Below are positions 43,481 through 51,967 of a stretch of DNA of 64,000 nt, piece after piece. Position 1 is the first letter of the stretch; each line of letters begins with the position of its first letter. The notes beneath the pieces are model-generated. The model made no database searches. It was given only the letters and a program-made list of their open reading frames with translations, and was not told where the DNA came from. A program made the translations under genes and the position numbers. The stretch is taken from NCBI RefSeq assembly GCF_900537115.1, contig NZ_UNRG01000004.1, positions 5 through 64,004 on the forward strand, read 5' to 3'. Source of the DNA: Arthrobacter sp. Alg241-R88 (GTDB taxonomy: Bacteria; Actinomycetota; Actinomycetes; Actinomycetales; Micrococcaceae).

Positions 43481-44754
43481 GGAGCCGTTGATGCGGCTTG
43501 CAGCCTCTCCGGCGGGACCATACCCGCGAAGATCCGGCCGTCGTCGGTGAGCAGGACGTTGAACAGCGAGGTGGAGAGCAACCGCCCGCCAGGGACGGCG
43601 ACGGCGGCCTGGGCCAGCAGCGGATTCCGCGACAGCAAGGTGTTAGCGGCTGAGGCTGCCCCCGCCTCCGCCGGGACTTCCACCACCGTTTCCCAGCCTG
43701 TGCCGTCCAGGTATGGCCGGATCTTGGCCTTAATGCTCCCTGCCGGGTCATCCGGAGCCTCATGCATGCCGGGAGCGCCCGGGACCCCTGTGGGCGGCAC
43801 ATGTTCGGGATGGCGGAACTGCAGCTCCTCCACGGTGCTGCCGGGCGGCGGGACGAAATTGAACAGTGCCTCGTCGGGAGCATCCAGGGACAGGCTGGTG
43901 AATCCGGCGCTGAAGGCAGGTTGCGCTGCACCACGTGCCGTCACCGCCACGGACAGCGGCATTCCATTCGCTGCGTCGACGGCGATGGCCACCGACCCCA
44001 CCAGCGTGCCTTCGGCGCGCGGCTCGAGGAGCAAATTGTAGGCAGGGCGTCCGGCGGCCTCCACCGCAGGACCCACGGACATTGCAGTTGAACTGTCAGC
44101 CGCGGCCAGGAATTTGTCGGCAAGCTCCTGTGGCGTGGGCGGGACCGGCATGTCCGGCTCGGGTGCAGCCGGCGGCGGCGTCCCGGTGTTGCCCGGGTCG
44201 GTCAGCGGAAGGTCACGGGCGTGAGCCGGCAGGGTCAGGTGGGCGGCGGAGTTGTCCTTTGACGAGTAGAACCAGACGTCGTTGCCGTGGCGAATGATGT
44301 CCCGCTCGGCGAGCCGGTCAACCACCTGGATGCGTGCTTTGGCCTTGCCGTCCATGTAGACCCTGGCGGTGTGCTCACCGGTGAGCAACTCCATGATGGA
44401 TGCTGCACCGCCGGCAGATGCAGGGCCGGAGGTGGGACCCGTTGCCGGCAGTTCCGGCAGCCCCAGCTCCGAGGTTTGTTCGATGGTGCCCGAGAACGTG
44501 TGTGTCCTGTGGCCGGCAAGCAGGGCGATCACTTCGGCGGGGGTCTTGTCCGGCAGTGGATCGCCGGCGCGCGCCGGAATGGATCCCGCCAAAACCCCAG
44601 CGGCGATCACCGCGGGCACCGCCACTGCAGGAACCCACCGCAACCAGGCGCGGTTCATGCCGCCGCTTGCAACCCGGTCCATATCCGGGCCGTTCCTACT
44701 CCGGCGGTTCAAACTGTCGTTCATTGTCCGGCCGTCTCCGTCCTTGGAGCCCAT
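43477..44754 (-). CDS. LolA-like membrane-anchored protein
   Basis: A 425-residue protein with an N-terminal membrane anchor (about 37-62, WVPAVAVPAVIAAGVLAG) and a large outside domain. TFSGTIEQTSELGLPELP, then ARIQVVDRLAERDIIRHGNDVWFYSS recall LolA/RseB-type lipid-binding beta barrels, in a longer actinobacterial form. A late region (VEELQFRHPEHVPPTG, then LLSTSLFNVLLTDDGRIFAGMV) is not known to me. It is coupled to an ABC exporter, which suggests transfer or sensing of a lipid or surface molecule. An ATG at 44724 is an alternative start. Confidence 0.65.
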   Translation of the reverse strand: MGSKDGDGRTMNDSLNRRSRNGPDMDRVASGGMNRAWLRWVPAVAVPAVIAAGVLAGSIPARAGDPLPDKTPAEVIALLAGHRTHTFSGTIEQTSELGLPELPATGPTSGPASAGGAASIMELLTGEHTARVYMDGKAKARIQVVDRLAERDIIRHGNDVWFYSSKDNSAAHLTLPAHARDLPLTDPGNTGTPPPAAPEPDMPVPPTPQELADKFLAAADSSTAMSVGPAVEAAGRPAYNLLLEPRAEGTLVGSVAIAVDAANGMPLSVAVTARGAAQPAFSAGFTSLSLDAPDEALFNFVPPPGSTVEELQFRHPEHVPPTGVPGAPGMHEAPDDPAGSIKAKIRPYLDGTGWETVVEVPAEAGAASAANTLLSRNPLLAQAAVAVPGGRLLSTSLFNVLLTDDGRIFAGMVPPERLQAASTAP

Positions 44755-44823
44755 AGTCCAAGGGTACGCCTCGGGACCACTCCCTACACCTGCCCGACAC
44801 CTGCCCGCCGGTTCTCAGGGGTG

Positions 44824-47598
44824 CTACTCGGGCACAACGGTCCCAGCGCCGCCGTCGACCGTTATTCTTTGTCCGGTGGCAAGCCGGGCGGTGGCATCCG
44901 GAACCCCCACCACGGCGGGTATGCCGTACTCCCGCGCCACCACTGCACCGTGCGAGTTGGGCCCGCCCATTTCCATCACCAGGCCGCCAGCCGTCAGGAA
45001 CAAGGGAGTCCATCCAGGATCGGTGGACGGTGCCACCAGGATTTCCCCGGGTTCGAGATGGGCACCGACGGGATCCAGGATGACCCGGGCAGGGGCCGTG
45101 ACCGAACCTGCCGAGGCGGGGCTGCCGGACAGCGCACCGTCGGCCACCGCAGCACCTGCGGCATGCAGCACCTCAGGCTCGGTGCCGTCCGAGAGCAGGA
45201 CCCTGGGGATGTGACGCCTGCCCAGTTCACTGGCATAGGCGGCACGGCGCTCCAGGACGAGTCCGTGCAGCCGCCGCAGCTGGCTCTCCCTCTTGGCGCT
45301 GCCTCCGCCCAATGCCTGCCGGGCTTCCTCGAAGTCGAGGAAAAAGATGTCGTCCGGGCTCTCCAGCTTGCCGTCCGCTGCAAGCACAGCTCCCACGTGG
45401 GCTAGTTGCTTCCGTACTTCAGCAAGGCCCAGGACCAACTGGTACTTGGGCAGTTCCCGCAGCCCGGCGAAAAGCCTGGTGCGGCGCAATGCCGCGCCGA
45501 CCAGCAACGCACGTGCCCTGCCGCGGCTGCTCGCCTCGGCCACCAGCCGCTCCACTTCCGCCTCAGCCTCTGCATTCGCCCGGCTGAACTGCACCTCCGG
45601 CGCCATGGCGGGATCAGTGAGGCGCAGGTAGTTGGCCAGCACACCCAGGATGTGTGTGGGGTCGTCGGACCACCGGGGCAGGCCCACATCGATTTCGGCT
45701 ACGGCCCGGTGCCCGTAGCGTTCGAGAAACCGCGCCAGGCCCGCGTGCAGGACAGGGGGCAGGCGCCCGGCGTCGAACTCCGCTGCCAGCACGGATGGCT
45801 CCAGTGTCTCCAGGGCCGCACGTGACTCGCGATCGTCCTTCATTGCTGAGGCCAGGCGCCACAGGTCGAGGTCCATCTCTGTGGTTGCGTTGTGCGGCAG
45901 GCCCCGGAGTACCTTCTGCAGGTCCTCTCCACGGCCCGGTCCGCCCAGCAGCTTTCCTGCCAACCACAGCATCGCGAAGCCCAGTGCGGGCAGGGGCAGG
46001 ATGGCGGGCACAATCGCAAAGAGCCGGCCTCCCAGGAGCCGCTCTGCGTGGTCCAGCCGTTCAGCTGGCCCTGCTCCTGCCTCGAGCTCGAGGTCCTCAG
46101 CGAATTGCCGGGTGAAACGGTCCAGGCGGCGCAGGGCCGCCTTGGGCCTGAACAGTCCCCGGAGCACCGATTCCGGGACGCGGGCCCGCACCGCCGCCGG
46201 CAGGATATGGCGCACGAGCCCGAGCGGTGTCCTGCGGGTCACCGAGAACCGGGGATCATCAAAAACCTGGCGCAGCACCATGGCTGACCTGGCTTCCATC
46301 ACGTCAAAAACCCGTGGAAGAATCCGGCGGCCCACGCTGCTCCTGACCGGCGTGGTGAGGTCAAAGTAGATGCGCTGTGCTGCCTCGGCAAACGGCGGCG
46401 GACCGCCACGGGGGTCGGGGACGGCGAAGCCCGCCGCTTTGGCTACTGAAGAGGCAACCAGCCGCAGCGACGCCAGTCCCATTGGCGTGAGGGGCCGGGT
46501 GAGGCCCTGGGCGAGGCTGAAGCACAGGTAGACCCTGCTTCCGGTTCCGGCGGAACGGCTCTCGGGAATCGGGTAGAGGGTGGTGATTGGCCGGGACTGG
46601 GTCAGCCAAAGGGCGCCGCCGGTGTCGATGGCCCATTCGGTGTCCTGCGGCGACCCGAAGTGCCGCTCGGCCTGCAGGCCGAGGGCGGCAAGCTCCAGGG
46701 CCTGCCCGTCCGTCAGACTGGAGGCCTCCGCGGAGCCGGCGAGGTCCTGCGTCTCCGTTCCGCCGCCCGGAAGCGGCCGCACCATAACGCGTTTGTCGCC
46801 CAGCTTCCGCTCGAGGATCCGGCCGTTTTGCGAATCCACGACGAAGTGGTCTGGATTGACGGCCCCGGAAACCACCGCTTCGCCCAGCCCCGGGGCGGCA
46901 TCGATGACGGCCTCCCGGCGCCGGCCAGTCAATGGATTTGCTGTGAACATCACCCCGGCCGCTGCGGCATCAACCATCCGCTGGATGACGACGGCGAGCG
47001 CTACTTCGTGCGGCGCGATCCCCAGTGCCGCCCGGTAAGCCACTGCCCGGTCTGTCCAGAGGGAGGCCCAACAGTTGCGCACCGCCTCGAGTACGGCCTC
47101 GATGCCTACGACATTCAGGTAGGTGTCCTGCTGGCCCGCGAAGCTCGCAAACGGAAGGTCCTCCGCCGTGGCGGAGGACCTGACGGCCACCGGAGTCGCT
47201 TTCCCAAGCGCGGCGTATGCCTGCTCCACGGCGGCAACAATCCGGGGCGGAACCGGGATGGCGCGGATAGCCTCCCGTACCCTGCCGGCCACGGCGGCCA
47301 GTTCAGCGGCCTGGCCCGGGGTTCCCGGTTGCCGCACGGCTTGCAGGTTCCCCAGCTCTGCCAGCACCCCGTCCCGGACCGTCCCGGTGGTTTCGCGGTA
47401 GGCCTGGGTGGTGAGGCAGAACCCATCCGGCACCGGCAGGCCCGCTGCTATCAGTTCGCCGAGGTTGGCGGCCTTGCCTCCCACCAGGGGAAGCATGCCG
47501 CCGTCAACATGGCTGAGGCGAAGGATGAGGCCGGGGGCGGTATGTCCGTCCTGTGGACGGGAACCCTGCCCGGCCTTCCCTGATGGGTCGGCTGCCAT
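44824..47598 (-). CDS. PEP-synthase / rifampin phosphotransferase-like enzyme
   Basis: A 924-residue protein with an N-terminal ATP-grasp domain (residues 30-345: GGKAANLGELIAAGLPVPDGF, AVRSSATAEDLPFASFAGQQDTYLN), a middle region of about 450 residues unlike PEP synthase, and a C-terminal swivelling domain with the phospho-His in GGPNSHGAVVAREYG (about residue 883). The PEP/pyruvate TIM barrel is missing. This order matches rifampin phosphotransferase and its unassigned relatives rather than PpsA. Whether it acts on an antibiotic is not shown. It lies 25 nt after the tandem Usp gene, and aggaag precedes the ATG. Confidence 0.85.
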   Translation of the reverse strand: MAADPSGKAGQGSRPQDGHTAPGLILRLSHVDGGMLPLVGGKAANLGELIAAGLPVPDGFCLTTQAYRETTGTVRDGVLAELGNLQAVRQPGTPGQAAELAAVAGRVREAIRAIPVPPRIVAAVEQAYAALGKATPVAVRSSATAEDLPFASFAGQQDTYLNVVGIEAVLEAVRNCWASLWTDRAVAYRAALGIAPHEVALAVVIQRMVDAAAAGVMFTANPLTGRRREAVIDAAPGLGEAVVSGAVNPDHFVVDSQNGRILERKLGDKRVMVRPLPGGGTETQDLAGSAEASSLTDGQALELAALGLQAERHFGSPQDTEWAIDTGGALWLTQSRPITTLYPIPESRSAGTGSRVYLCFSLAQGLTRPLTPMGLASLRLVASSVAKAAGFAVPDPRGGPPPFAEAAQRIYFDLTTPVRSSVGRRILPRVFDVMEARSAMVLRQVFDDPRFSVTRRTPLGLVRHILPAAVRARVPESVLRGLFRPKAALRRLDRFTRQFAEDLELEAGAGPAERLDHAERLLGGRLFAIVPAILPLPALGFAMLWLAGKLLGGPGRGEDLQKVLRGLPHNATTEMDLDLWRLASAMKDDRESRAALETLEPSVLAAEFDAGRLPPVLHAGLARFLERYGHRAVAEIDVGLPRWSDDPTHILGVLANYLRLTDPAMAPEVQFSRANAEAEAEVERLVAEASSRGRARALLVGAALRRTRLFAGLRELPKYQLVLGLAEVRKQLAHVGAVLAADGKLESPDDIFFLDFEEARQALGGGSAKRESQLRRLHGLVLERRAAYASELGRRHIPRVLLSDGTEPEVLHAAGAAVADGALSGSPASAGSVTAPARVILDPVGAHLEPGEILVAPSTDPGWTPLFLTAGGLVMEMGGPNSHGAVVAREYGIPAVVGVPDATARLATGQRITVDGGAGTVVPE

Positions 47599-47623
47599 GA
47601 TCTCTTCCTGCCGCAGGATCTGG

Positions 47624-48661
47624 TCAGGCTGCGCCGAGGATCGGCCCGAAGCGGGCCCGGTCGGCCAGGCGCGGGTCCTCGCGGTCCGGAACCACCATTA
47701 CGGGCCCCTTGGCATGATGGAGAACACCGTCCGATGTGGATCCCAGGAGCATCCCGGTGAAGCCGCCGCGGCCGCGGGTCCCGACTACCACCAGCTCCAC
47801 ATGCCGGCTTGCTTCCACCAGGACGTCAACCGGGGAACCGTCCATCAGCTCGGATTCTGCGGACAGGTTGGGGTAGTGGCTCCTCAACCAGGCCATCCCC
47901 GCATCAAGGGTCACCTGGATATCGGCGAAAAGCGCCTTTCGGTCCATCGGAGCAGGAACCCAGGCCAACGAGCCGCTGTATTGCGGAACCGCGCAGACAA
48001 CCCGGAGCGATGCCCCCAGCCGCTCAGCCTGGTCCGCGGCTTCCAGCACGGCTACCCGTGCCTGTTCAGAGCCGTCCACACCGACGACGACCACATTCTC
48101 CACGCGCTGGTGCCCGGCCTTGGCCTGTTCAGCTTTCACGCGCCGGTCCTCGGTGGTTTCGCCCAGCCGGTCCGAGCAGACCAGCGGCACGGTAACCGTA
48201 GGGCATTTCGCGTGCGCAGGCAGCGCGCTGCTGACGGAGCCAAGAAGCCTGCCAACGAAGCCGCCACGGCCGCGGGTGCCGAAGACCAGGAGCTCTGCTG
48301 TTTGGGACATGTCCAGCAGCACACCGGAGGCATCCCCGTTTTCCACCGAGGCGCTCACGTCAATGTCATAGGCCGAGACCTTCTCCAGGGCCTGCTTGAC
48401 CACCGCTTCGGCGCCTTCGCGGATGACTGAATCATCCACGGTGGCATATCCGCCGTCGAGGCCGGAGGCGGCGAAGATCGGCACCGAGTAAGCAGTGACG
48501 ATGTGCAGCGGACGGCGGCGGCGCCGGGCTTCCCGGGCTGCCCACACCAGCGCACACTGGCCGTGGTCCGACCCGTCCACGCCCACAACGATCCCGTCGG
48601 GAGCGGCATGAGCGCCACCGCTGTCCCGCGCTGGGTCCGGATGCAACTCTTGTGCGCCCAT
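47624..48661 (-). CDS. tandem universal stress protein
   Basis: A 345-residue protein made of two Usp domains (about 20-165 and 185-330). Each carries the ATP-binding pattern: GVDGS at the start and GTRGRGGFVGRLLGSVSS or GTRGRGGFTGMLLGSTSD at the end. Such proteins help survival in hypoxia or starvation. It starts behind a strong gaggagg site and the PEP-synthase-like gene follows 25 nt later, so the two are one operon. Confidence 0.93.
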   Translation of the reverse strand: MGAQELHPDPARDSGGAHAAPDGIVVGVDGSDHGQCALVWAAREARRRRRPLHIVTAYSVPIFAASGLDGGYATVDDSVIREGAEAVVKQALEKVSAYDIDVSASVENGDASGVLLDMSQTAELLVFGTRGRGGFVGRLLGSVSSALPAHAKCPTVTVPLVCSDRLGETTEDRRVKAEQAKAGHQRVENVVVVGVDGSEQARVAVLEAADQAERLGASLRVVCAVPQYSGSLAWVPAPMDRKALFADIQVTLDAGMAWLRSHYPNLSAESELMDGSPVDVLVEASRHVELVVVGTRGRGGFTGMLLGSTSDGVLHHAKGPVMVVPDREDPRLADRARFGPILGAA

Positions 48662-49073
48662 TGGGCCGCCTCCTCGCGATACTGCCTGATATTGCGGCTA
48701 TTCTGCCAGAAAGCCGGCCGTTCCCCGTGCACCCGTATCGCAGCCGCCGCTGCTCAGGAAGGCCCGCTTCCAGTTCTCACTATTCTCCGTCCACCGTTGC
48801 TTAGCAAGCCTGTTCAGGGCAGGAAACGGCGGTTATCCACAGGCTCGGCCCGGCAGGTTGGAAAGCGTGTTCACCAGCAGGCGAATCTTTTCGGATTGGG
48901 CTATCCAGCGCCGCGAATCTTCTGTAGTCTTCAGGACATTGTTGGTCCGGGCGCCTGCTGCATCTTCCAGTCAGAGCTGCCCGGCAACGCACTGCGGCCG
49001 GACTTTGGGGGTAACGGGACGCGCGCGGGCGACGACGCCCGCACCTGCCGAAGCTTCGAAGGAGGAAACTGTA
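48662..49073 (+). other. 412-nt gene-free stretch with leader of the flavoprotein gene
   Basis: No open frame here looks real. The left part should hold the divergent Usp promoter. A single DnaA-box-like TTATCCACA is at 48833-48841. The right part (about 48930-49042) is G+C-rich with several possible stems, described separately. Confidence 0.5.
48938..49042 (+). ncRNA. possible structured 5' leader (riboswitch-like, unassigned)
   Basis: The region has gtccgg/ccggac pairing ends and an inner gcccggcaac segment that recalls the core of SAM-class riboswitches. It is followed by a gcgggc-gacgac-gcccgc hairpin (49025-49042) that ends 18 nt before the Shine-Dalgarno sequence. That layout suits a translational control leader. 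No known riboswitch consensus is fully met, so this is only a candidate. Confidence 0.3.
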
Positions 49074-49709
49074 GTGTCAAGCATGCCTGGGAATGCCGGG
49101 ACCGAGCAGACCACCACTGTGATCATTGGCACGGGCTTGTCCGGCCTGGCCGTGGCCGCTGAACTGTGCCGCCGCGGGGTGGACTCGATAGTGGTGGACG
49201 GACTGGACATCCTGGGCGCCGCACAGCCGGCCAACACAGCGTCACTGCAGCGCTGCGACGCGGCGGACTCGGCCAACCTGCGGGAACGGAACGAAATCCT
49301 GCGGCACCTGCGCAACTATGCCGCCAGCCACGATGTGGATGTCCGCAACACCACCCGCGCCGTTCAACTGACAAAGGTTGATGCCGCATCGACGGGACGT
49401 GCGGTCCCGCAGTGGGAGGTACATACCCCCACCGGCATCCTGGTGGCGGACCATATCGTCCTCACGCGGTGCGCCCACAGCCAGCTGCGGCGGATGATTA
49501 ACGACTTCGGCATCTCGGTGGGCCGCAACCTCGTTGCCGCCATGCGGGCCATCGGCATCTACCTGGTAGGCGTCGGGGAGCTGATCACCCCTTCGCCCAA
49601 AGAGGTCCTGCGCCAGGCCAAGACGGTGGGCCAGGCCATCTCCGCGAAGGTCAACCCGGAGAACCCGGCTCTCCCGTACACCGGAAGCCTGGCGATCCTG
49701 CCCTGCTAG
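49074..49709 (+). CDS. short flavoprotein-like Rossmann protein
   Basis: A 211-residue protein with an N-terminal dinucleotide motif, VIIGTGLSGLAVAAEL (about 17-32), then IVVDGLD, typical of FAD-dependent monooxygenases. The middle and end do not match a full flavoenzyme, and the size is half of the usual one, so it may be a truncated or specialised form. The GTG at 49074 has ggagga 7 nt before it. The 400-nt upstream region may carry a structured leader. It ends 6 nt from the convergent CopC gene. Function not assigned. Confidence 0.6.
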   Translation: MSSMPGNAGTEQTTTVIIGTGLSGLAVAAELCRRGVDSIVVDGLDILGAAQPANTASLQRCDAADSANLRERNEILRHLRNYAASHDVDVRNTTRAVQLTKVDAASTGRAVPQWEVHTPTGILVADHIVLTRCAHSQLRRMINDFGISVGRNLVAAMRAIGIYLVGVGELITPSPKEVLRQAKTVGQAISAKVNPENPALPYTGSLAILPC

Positions 49710-49715
49710 TGCCGG

Positions 49716-50330
49716 TCAGCCCTCATCATCGGTGCCCGCCGCGAGCCTCCGGCGGGCCAGGATGGCGAGGGTGACAAGCAAGCCCACGGCGGCCGCTGCG
49801 AAAATGACGATGCTCCACTGGAACGGTTCCCCGGAGCCGGTGTTTTCCGGCGCCGCTGTCACTCCCGGCTCAGCGGTTCCCATGCCCGGAACGGTAGCGG
49901 CCGGCGTCGAACCCGCCGTCGAACCTGGTGCCGGAGCGGCCCCCTCGGCTGCCGAAGAAGCCGTGAATGTGAAGGTCCCCTCGATGGGATGCGAATCGGA
50001 GCTCACTACGCGCCAGGCGACCGTATATTGCCCTGCCGGTCCGCCCGCCTTGAGCTTCTGGCTGGCCACGTTGTCCACGATGTCCACCGGCCCGTCCGCC
50101 CACTCTGTGCCCGAAGCATCCTTGACGGAGAAGGATGAGCCAATACCCAACGGGTTGTTGCTGAGGGTCACCGATACCTGCTCCGGCGGCGCCGCCACTG
50201 TTGCGCCCTCGGCAGGGGTGCTGGATTCGACGGCGTCGTGTGCTGCAACCGGTCCGGCGAGGCCCAGGACAGCGGCAGCAAAAACAAAGGACCCGAGGAC
50301 GAAGCTCAGTAAGTGGCGGATGGAACGCAT
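49716..50330 (-). CDS. CopC domain copper-binding protein
   Basis: A 204-residue exported protein. The signal peptide ends AAVLGLAGPVAA, so the mature protein begins HDAVESSTPAEG, with His1 as a copper ligand. SSDSHPIEGTFTF carries the Asp and His of the Cu(II)-only CopC site. A Gly/Pro-rich linker and a C-terminal membrane segment (WSIVIFAAAAVGLLVTLAIL) with an Arg-rich tail follow. It binds periplasmic-side copper, but no CopD is next to it. Start ATG at 50330; 25 further upstream codons are open but not typical of a signal peptide. Confidence 0.9.
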   Translation of the reverse strand: MRSIRHLLSFVLGSFVFAAAVLGLAGPVAAHDAVESSTPAEGATVAAPPEQVSVTLSNNPLGIGSSFSVKDASGTEWADGPVDIVDNVASQKLKAGGPAGQYTVAWRVVSSDSHPIEGTFTFTASSAAEGAAPAPGSTAGSTPAATVPGMGTAEPGVTAAPENTGSGEPFQWSIVIFAAAAVGLLVTLAILARRRLAAGTDDEG

Positions 50331-50443
50331 GCTTGGACTGCTCCCTTGGTGTTGGCTTCCTAACAGACTAGGCGAAATTGACGGTGACCCTGCCGGAGCC
50401 CCCATAGGATTCAGGTATCCCCAAAGACTCCCCCGGAGGACTA

Positions 50444-51886
50444 ATGCTTAAGCAAGGCTCTGCCCTGGACCGGTATTTCATGATCACCGAGCGCGGCTCC
50501 AACTTCTCGCGCGAGATCCGCGGCGGCTTCGCCACGTTCTTCGCCATGAGTTACATCGTGGTGCTGAACCCGTTGATCCTCTCCGGACCTGACTCCAGCG
50601 GCAACACACTCGGGTTCCCGGCAGTTGCCGCCGTCACGGCCTTTGTTGCGGGCATCCTCACCATCCTGATGGGAGCCTGGGCCAAGCATCCCTTCGCGCT
50701 GGCCACCGGGCTGGGCGTCAACGCGTTTGTGGCGGTCACCGTCGCCACCAATCCGGGCCTGACCTGGCCCGACATGATGGGCTTAGTGGTCTTGTCCGGC
50801 GTCACGATGCTGATCCTGGTCCTCACCGGCTTCCGTACCGCCGTGTTCCGGGCTGTGCCGGAGGGGCTCAAAACGGCGATTGTGGTGGGCATCGGGCTGT
50901 TCATTGCCTTGATCGGGCTGGTTAACGCCGGCTTTGTCCGCCGCATCCCGGACGTGGCCGGCACCACCGTTCCGGTGGGGCTGGGCTTTGAGGGCAAGCT
51001 CCTGGGCTGGCCCACCGCAGTGTTCGTCTTTGGCCTGATCCTGACCATCGCCCTGGTGGTGCGCAAGGTCAAGGGTGCCATCTTGATCGGCATCATCACG
51101 TCCACCGTCATAGCTGTGATCCTGGAAATGACGCTGCAGATCGGTCCGAGCGTCCAGCCGGGCAAACCTTTCAACCCGCAGGGCTGGTCCCTGGTGGCTC
51201 CTACTTTCTCTGAATGGGCTGCTCCTGATCTCTCCCTGATCGGCAAGGCCAACCCGTTCGGCGCCTTCGAGCACCTGGGCTTCGTGGCCGCCACGCTGCT
51301 GGCCTTCGTGATCCTGCTGAGCATCTTCTTCGACGCCATGGGCACGATGGTGGGCCTTGCGAACGAGGCCGGGACGGTGGATGAGCACGGCAACATTCCC
51401 AACGTCGACAGGGTCCTCCAGGTGGACGCGCTCGGCGCGATCGCCGGCGGCGGCGCTTCGGTATCCTCCAACCAGATCTACGTCGAGGCCGGTGCCGGCA
51501 TCGGTGAAGGCGCCCGCACCGGCATCGCCTCAATCGTGACCGGCCTGCTGTTCCTGGTGGCCATGTTCTTCACCCCGCTGATCAACCTGGTTCCCTTCGA
51601 GGCTGTTGCCCCGGCCCTGGTGGTGGTGGGCTTCATGATGGTGTCCCAGGTGGGCAAGATCGACTGGCAGGACTGGGGCATCGCGATTCCCGCCTTCCTG
51701 ACGTTCACGCTGATGCCGTTCACGTACTCCATCGCCAACGGCCTTGGCGCCGGATTCATCGCGTTCGTCCTGATCCGCACTGTGCAGGGCCGGATCAAGG
51801 ACGTCCACCCGCTGATGTGGGCAGTGGCCGGGGCGTTCCTGCTGTTCTTCGCGATCGGTCCGATCGAGGCAGCCGTGGGCATGTAG
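50444..51886 (+). CDS. NCS2 family purine permease (AzgA-type)
   Basis: A 480-residue membrane transporter with 13-14 predicted segments. AzgA-like blocks are FATFFAMSYIVVLNPLIL near the N-terminus, ATGLGVNAFVAVTVA, the FFDAMGTMVGLANEAG motif, and GAGASSxSSNQIYVEAGAGIGEGARTG in the form SSNQIYVEAGAGIGEGARTG. It imports hypoxanthine, guanine or adenine. The ATG follows cccggagg. A small hairpin follows the stop. Confidence 0.93.
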   Translation: MLKQGSALDRYFMITERGSNFSREIRGGFATFFAMSYIVVLNPLILSGPDSSGNTLGFPAVAAVTAFVAGILTILMGAWAKHPFALATGLGVNAFVAVTVATNPGLTWPDMMGLVVLSGVTMLILVLTGFRTAVFRAVPEGLKTAIVVGIGLFIALIGLVNAGFVRRIPDVAGTTVPVGLGFEGKLLGWPTAVFVFGLILTIALVVRKVKGAILIGIITSTVIAVILEMTLQIGPSVQPGKPFNPQGWSLVAPTFSEWAAPDLSLIGKANPFGAFEHLGFVAATLLAFVILLSIFFDAMGTMVGLANEAGTVDEHGNIPNVDRVLQVDALGAIAGGGASVSSNQIYVEAGAGIGEGARTGIASIVTGLLFLVAMFFTPLINLVPFEAVAPALVVVGFMMVSQVGKIDWQDWGIAIPAFLTFTLMPFTYSIANGLGAGFIAFVLIRTVQGRIKDVHPLMWAVAGAFLLFFAIGPIEAAVGM

Positions 51887-51901
51887 CCTGCTGCCGCAGG
51901 C
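51886..51901. terminator. small hairpin after the purine permease
   Basis: gcctgc and gcaggc (51886-51891, 51896-51901) around tgcc, starting in the stop codon. More G+C-rich inverted pieces follow to 51967, between two convergent genes. No T run. Confidence 0.4.
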
Positions 51902-51967
51902 CTGTGGCGCCAGGCTGTCGGCCGCAGGCCAGGCGGGTGCACACCAGGCCACGCGGGCCAGGGCGGG

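Noticed and set aside
48833..48841. Second DnaA box TTATCCACA in the Usp/flavoprotein gap
   Set aside because: Single 9-mer, no other boxes nearby and no dnaA, dnaN or gyrB genes in the window; not an origin.
48938..49042. Calling the leader a SAM riboswitch
   Set aside because: Only a short core-like segment matches; the downstream gene is not in methionine metabolism and the full consensus is not met.
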